A stretch of DNA of 6,674 nt, taken from Gemmatimonadota bacterium (GTDB lineage Bacteria > Gemmatimonadota > Gemmatimonadetes > Gemmatimonadales > Gemmatimonadaceae). Both the position numbers and the translations under genes were made by a program. The notes below the pieces were generated by a model. It saw only the letters and a program-made list of their open reading frames with translations. It did not search any database and was not told the origin of the DNA. Below are positions 5,208 to 6,674 of the stretch, piece after piece. Location of the stretch: NCBI GenBank assembly GCA_028287225.1, contig JAQBPZ010000075.1, positions 1-6,674 on the forward strand, written 5' to 3'. The first letter of the stretch is position 1, and each line of letters begins with the position of its first letter.

Positions 5208-6674
5208 CCGAGCAGCGGTTCCATCGCGGAGGCGGCAACGCGGTACGCGTCGCACGTGGCGGCGGTCAGCTCCAACGGCGACGGTGCCACGCCGAGGATC
5301 GCGCGCTCGGCGAGCGGGGCAAGGAGAGCACGCGCACGCGCCCAGTCGCGAGGCAGCGGCAGCAGCGAGACGGTCCATGCGAGGTAGCGATGCCACCCGC
5401 CGCGCGCCGGCTCGGCCAGCACGTTCAGCCACGCCGCGGCCACCGGGCTGTTGAGCAGCGCCGTGAGCGCGAGCGCATCCCGCTCGTCGTCGCACGGCAG
5501 CACGTAGCAACTGTTCAGTGGCACCGTCGGCTCGCCCGCCGCGAGGAGGGCGGCGCGCGGCGCGCGGCCGAAATCGCTCCAGACGACGCGTGGCCGCGAT
5601 GCATCCGCCCCCTCGGTGCGAAAGAGCATCCACCATGCGCGCGCGCCGTGCAGGTCCGACCGCGACGCGAGTCGTCGTCGCCACGGCGCGAGCCAGCGGG
5701 CCGCGCCCGCGGGAAGCACGTCGAGCGGCGCGCCGCCTGGAGCGTGCGTCCACAGGATGGCCCGCCGAGAGGCGGGAACGACCCACGGCGCGAGCGCATC
5801 ACCGCGGAGGAGTGGTCGGAGCACGCCACGCTCCACCTGCCCGCGCCGCCCGAGATGCTCCACCGAAAGTGTCTCATCGGAAGCCGACGCGTCGCCGAGA
5901 TCGTGGCTCACCTGGAGCATGAACGCGTCGTTGCAGCCGCTCTTCACTCCGAGCGTGGCGCGGCCGAGAGCGCCGCTGCCGATGGTCGGGCCGGCGGCGG
6001 CGAGCCGGTCGAACGCCGCGCGCACCTCGGGCGGAAGCAGGAGCCAGGGACTCGACCGGTCGGCGCTGTACTGTTGCTCGCCGGCCTTTCCCTGCCACGA
6101 ATGGTCCACTGTTCGTCGTCGGACGGACACCGCCATCGGGGCGGATCCATCCGTTGCCGACGCGCGGCGGGTCACGATGAACGACGGATACACCGCCGCA
6201 TCGAAGCTGCTCGGCGCATCGGTCCAGTCGCCGAGGTGGCGGATCTCGGTACGGCTCGAGAGGAGCCGTCGCACGCCGCCGCCGGAGAGCGACCGCCACA
6301 GCTTGGCGGGGAGGAGCAGGGCGACGGTCCCGCCCGCGGCGGCGAGCGCGACGGACCGTTCCACGAAGAGGGCGGCGAGATCCACCTGGGGGCCGAAGCC
6401 CGGCTTCGGCCCGGCGTCCAGCGGCGCCGGCTGCCACCCCGGATCGCGGTAGATCTCGAACCGCTCGCGAAGCCGCACGCGCGCCGCGGGCGGGATGTTG
6501 TGGAGACGCACCCAGGGCGGGTTGCCCACGACCAGGCCGAACCCGCCCCGCACGTGCACGTGACCGAAGTGCGACGCGAACGAGAACGCGAGCGCGCCGC
6601 CCTCGCCGATGCGGCGACGTTCCCGGCGAAGCGCGGCGGCCTGGCGCCTGAGCCGGCGCGTCTCCTCGGCGTCG
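5195..6674 (-). CDS. Eco57I/TaqI-type N6-adenine DNA methyltransferase, 5' end outside the window
   Basis: This is the C-terminal part of a type II/Eco57I-like adenine methyltransferase. Catalytic motif IV, GNPPW, is encoded around 6512-6526, preceded by GGFGLVV as is usual in this family. After it come VDLAALFVERSVAL and GGTVALLLPAKLW (motifs VI-VIII region). Next is the hallmark of the Eco57I/TaqI target-recognition domain, TLGVKSGCNDAFML (5918-5953). Near the C-terminus VPLNSCYVL, ALLNSPVAAAW and LAEPARGGWHRYLAWTVSLLPLP match the conserved end of such enzymes. The frame can be started at GTG 6559, but that would place NPPW at residue 13 without the AdoMet-binding motif I. The frame is in fact open through 6674 and encodes plausible family sequence (GALAFSFASHFGHVHVRGGFG), so the gene is partial, with 492 visible codons. 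It transfers methyl from AdoMet to adenine in DNA. It is translationally coupled to the helicase downstream. Whether the missing N-terminus holds a nuclease domain cannot be seen. Confidence 0.88.
   Translation of the reverse strand, partial: DAEETRRLRRQAAALRRERRRIGEGGALAFSFASHFGHVHVRGGFGLVVGNPPWVRLHNIPPAARVRLRERFEIYRDPGWQPAPLDAGPKPGFGPQVDLAALFVERSVALAAAGGTVALLLPAKLWRSLSGGGVRRLLSSRTEIRHLGDWTDAPSSFDAAVYPSFIVTRRASATDGSAPMAVSVRRRTVDHSWQGKAGEQQYSADRSSPWLLLPPEVRAAFDRLAAAGPTIGSGALGRATLGVKSGCNDAFMLQVSHDLGDASASDETLSVEHLGRRGQVERGVLRPLLRGDALAPWVVPASRRAILWTHAPGGAPLDVLPAGAARWLAPWRRRLASRSDLHGARAWWMLFRTEGADASRPRVVWSDFGRAPRAALLAAGEPTVPLNSCYVLPCDDERDALALTALLNSPVAAAWLNVLAEPARGGWHRYLAWTVSLLPLPRDWARARALLAPLAERAILGVAPSPLELTAATCDAYRVAASAMEPLLGWSR

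Noticed and set aside
5208..5786. N-terminal extension of the helicase frame up to ATG 5786
   Set aside because: The extra 193 residues are Arg/Ala-rich, lack any motif, and lie entirely within the well-supported methyltransferase C-terminus.
5616..6452. 278-codon plus-strand frame antisense to the methyltransferase
   Set aside because: It is Ser/Arg/Pro-rich with no motif, opposite a gene with clear NPPW and target-recognition motifs.

Overview
The window is very GC-rich and densely coded on both strands. It encodes an exported Asp-box beta-propeller of the Ycf48-like type and an integral membrane HExxH protein. This suggests a GC-rich environmental bacterium; Gemmatimonadota, or a similar soil phylum, is my best guess. 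That is inference, because no rRNA or marker gene is present.

Left part (1-900, + strand): a four-helix membrane protein with an HETGH zinc-metalloprotease-like motif, followed by a candidate 31-residue single-helix membrane protein. Middle-left (898-1392, - strand): a small DUF5519 (luciferase-like) protein with a very clear ribosome binding site. It is divergent from the next gene (1510-2574, + strand), a secreted propeller with six Asp boxes.

Centre (2575-2996): a gap between two converging genes, filled by an unusual repeat structure. An imperfect palindrome of about 308 bp has outer arms of 102 and 105 bp that are close to 90% complementary. It is flanked on each side by three tandem repeats of about 16 bp. 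The sets differ in sequence but share a GACGCG core. The last right-hand repeat supplies the stop codon of the neighbouring gene.

Right part (2991-6674, - strand): a two-gene operon. Its first gene in this window is an Eco57I/TaqI-type N6-adenine DNA methyltransferase whose start lies beyond the right edge. Its stop overlaps the start of a SNF2/RapA-type helicase by 13 bp. This pairing is typical of restriction-modification and phage-defence loci. No nuclease or other partner is visible here, and any further genes would lie upstream, past the right edge. The methyltransferase would mark self DNA, and the helicase would act as the ATP-driven DNA translocase of the same system.
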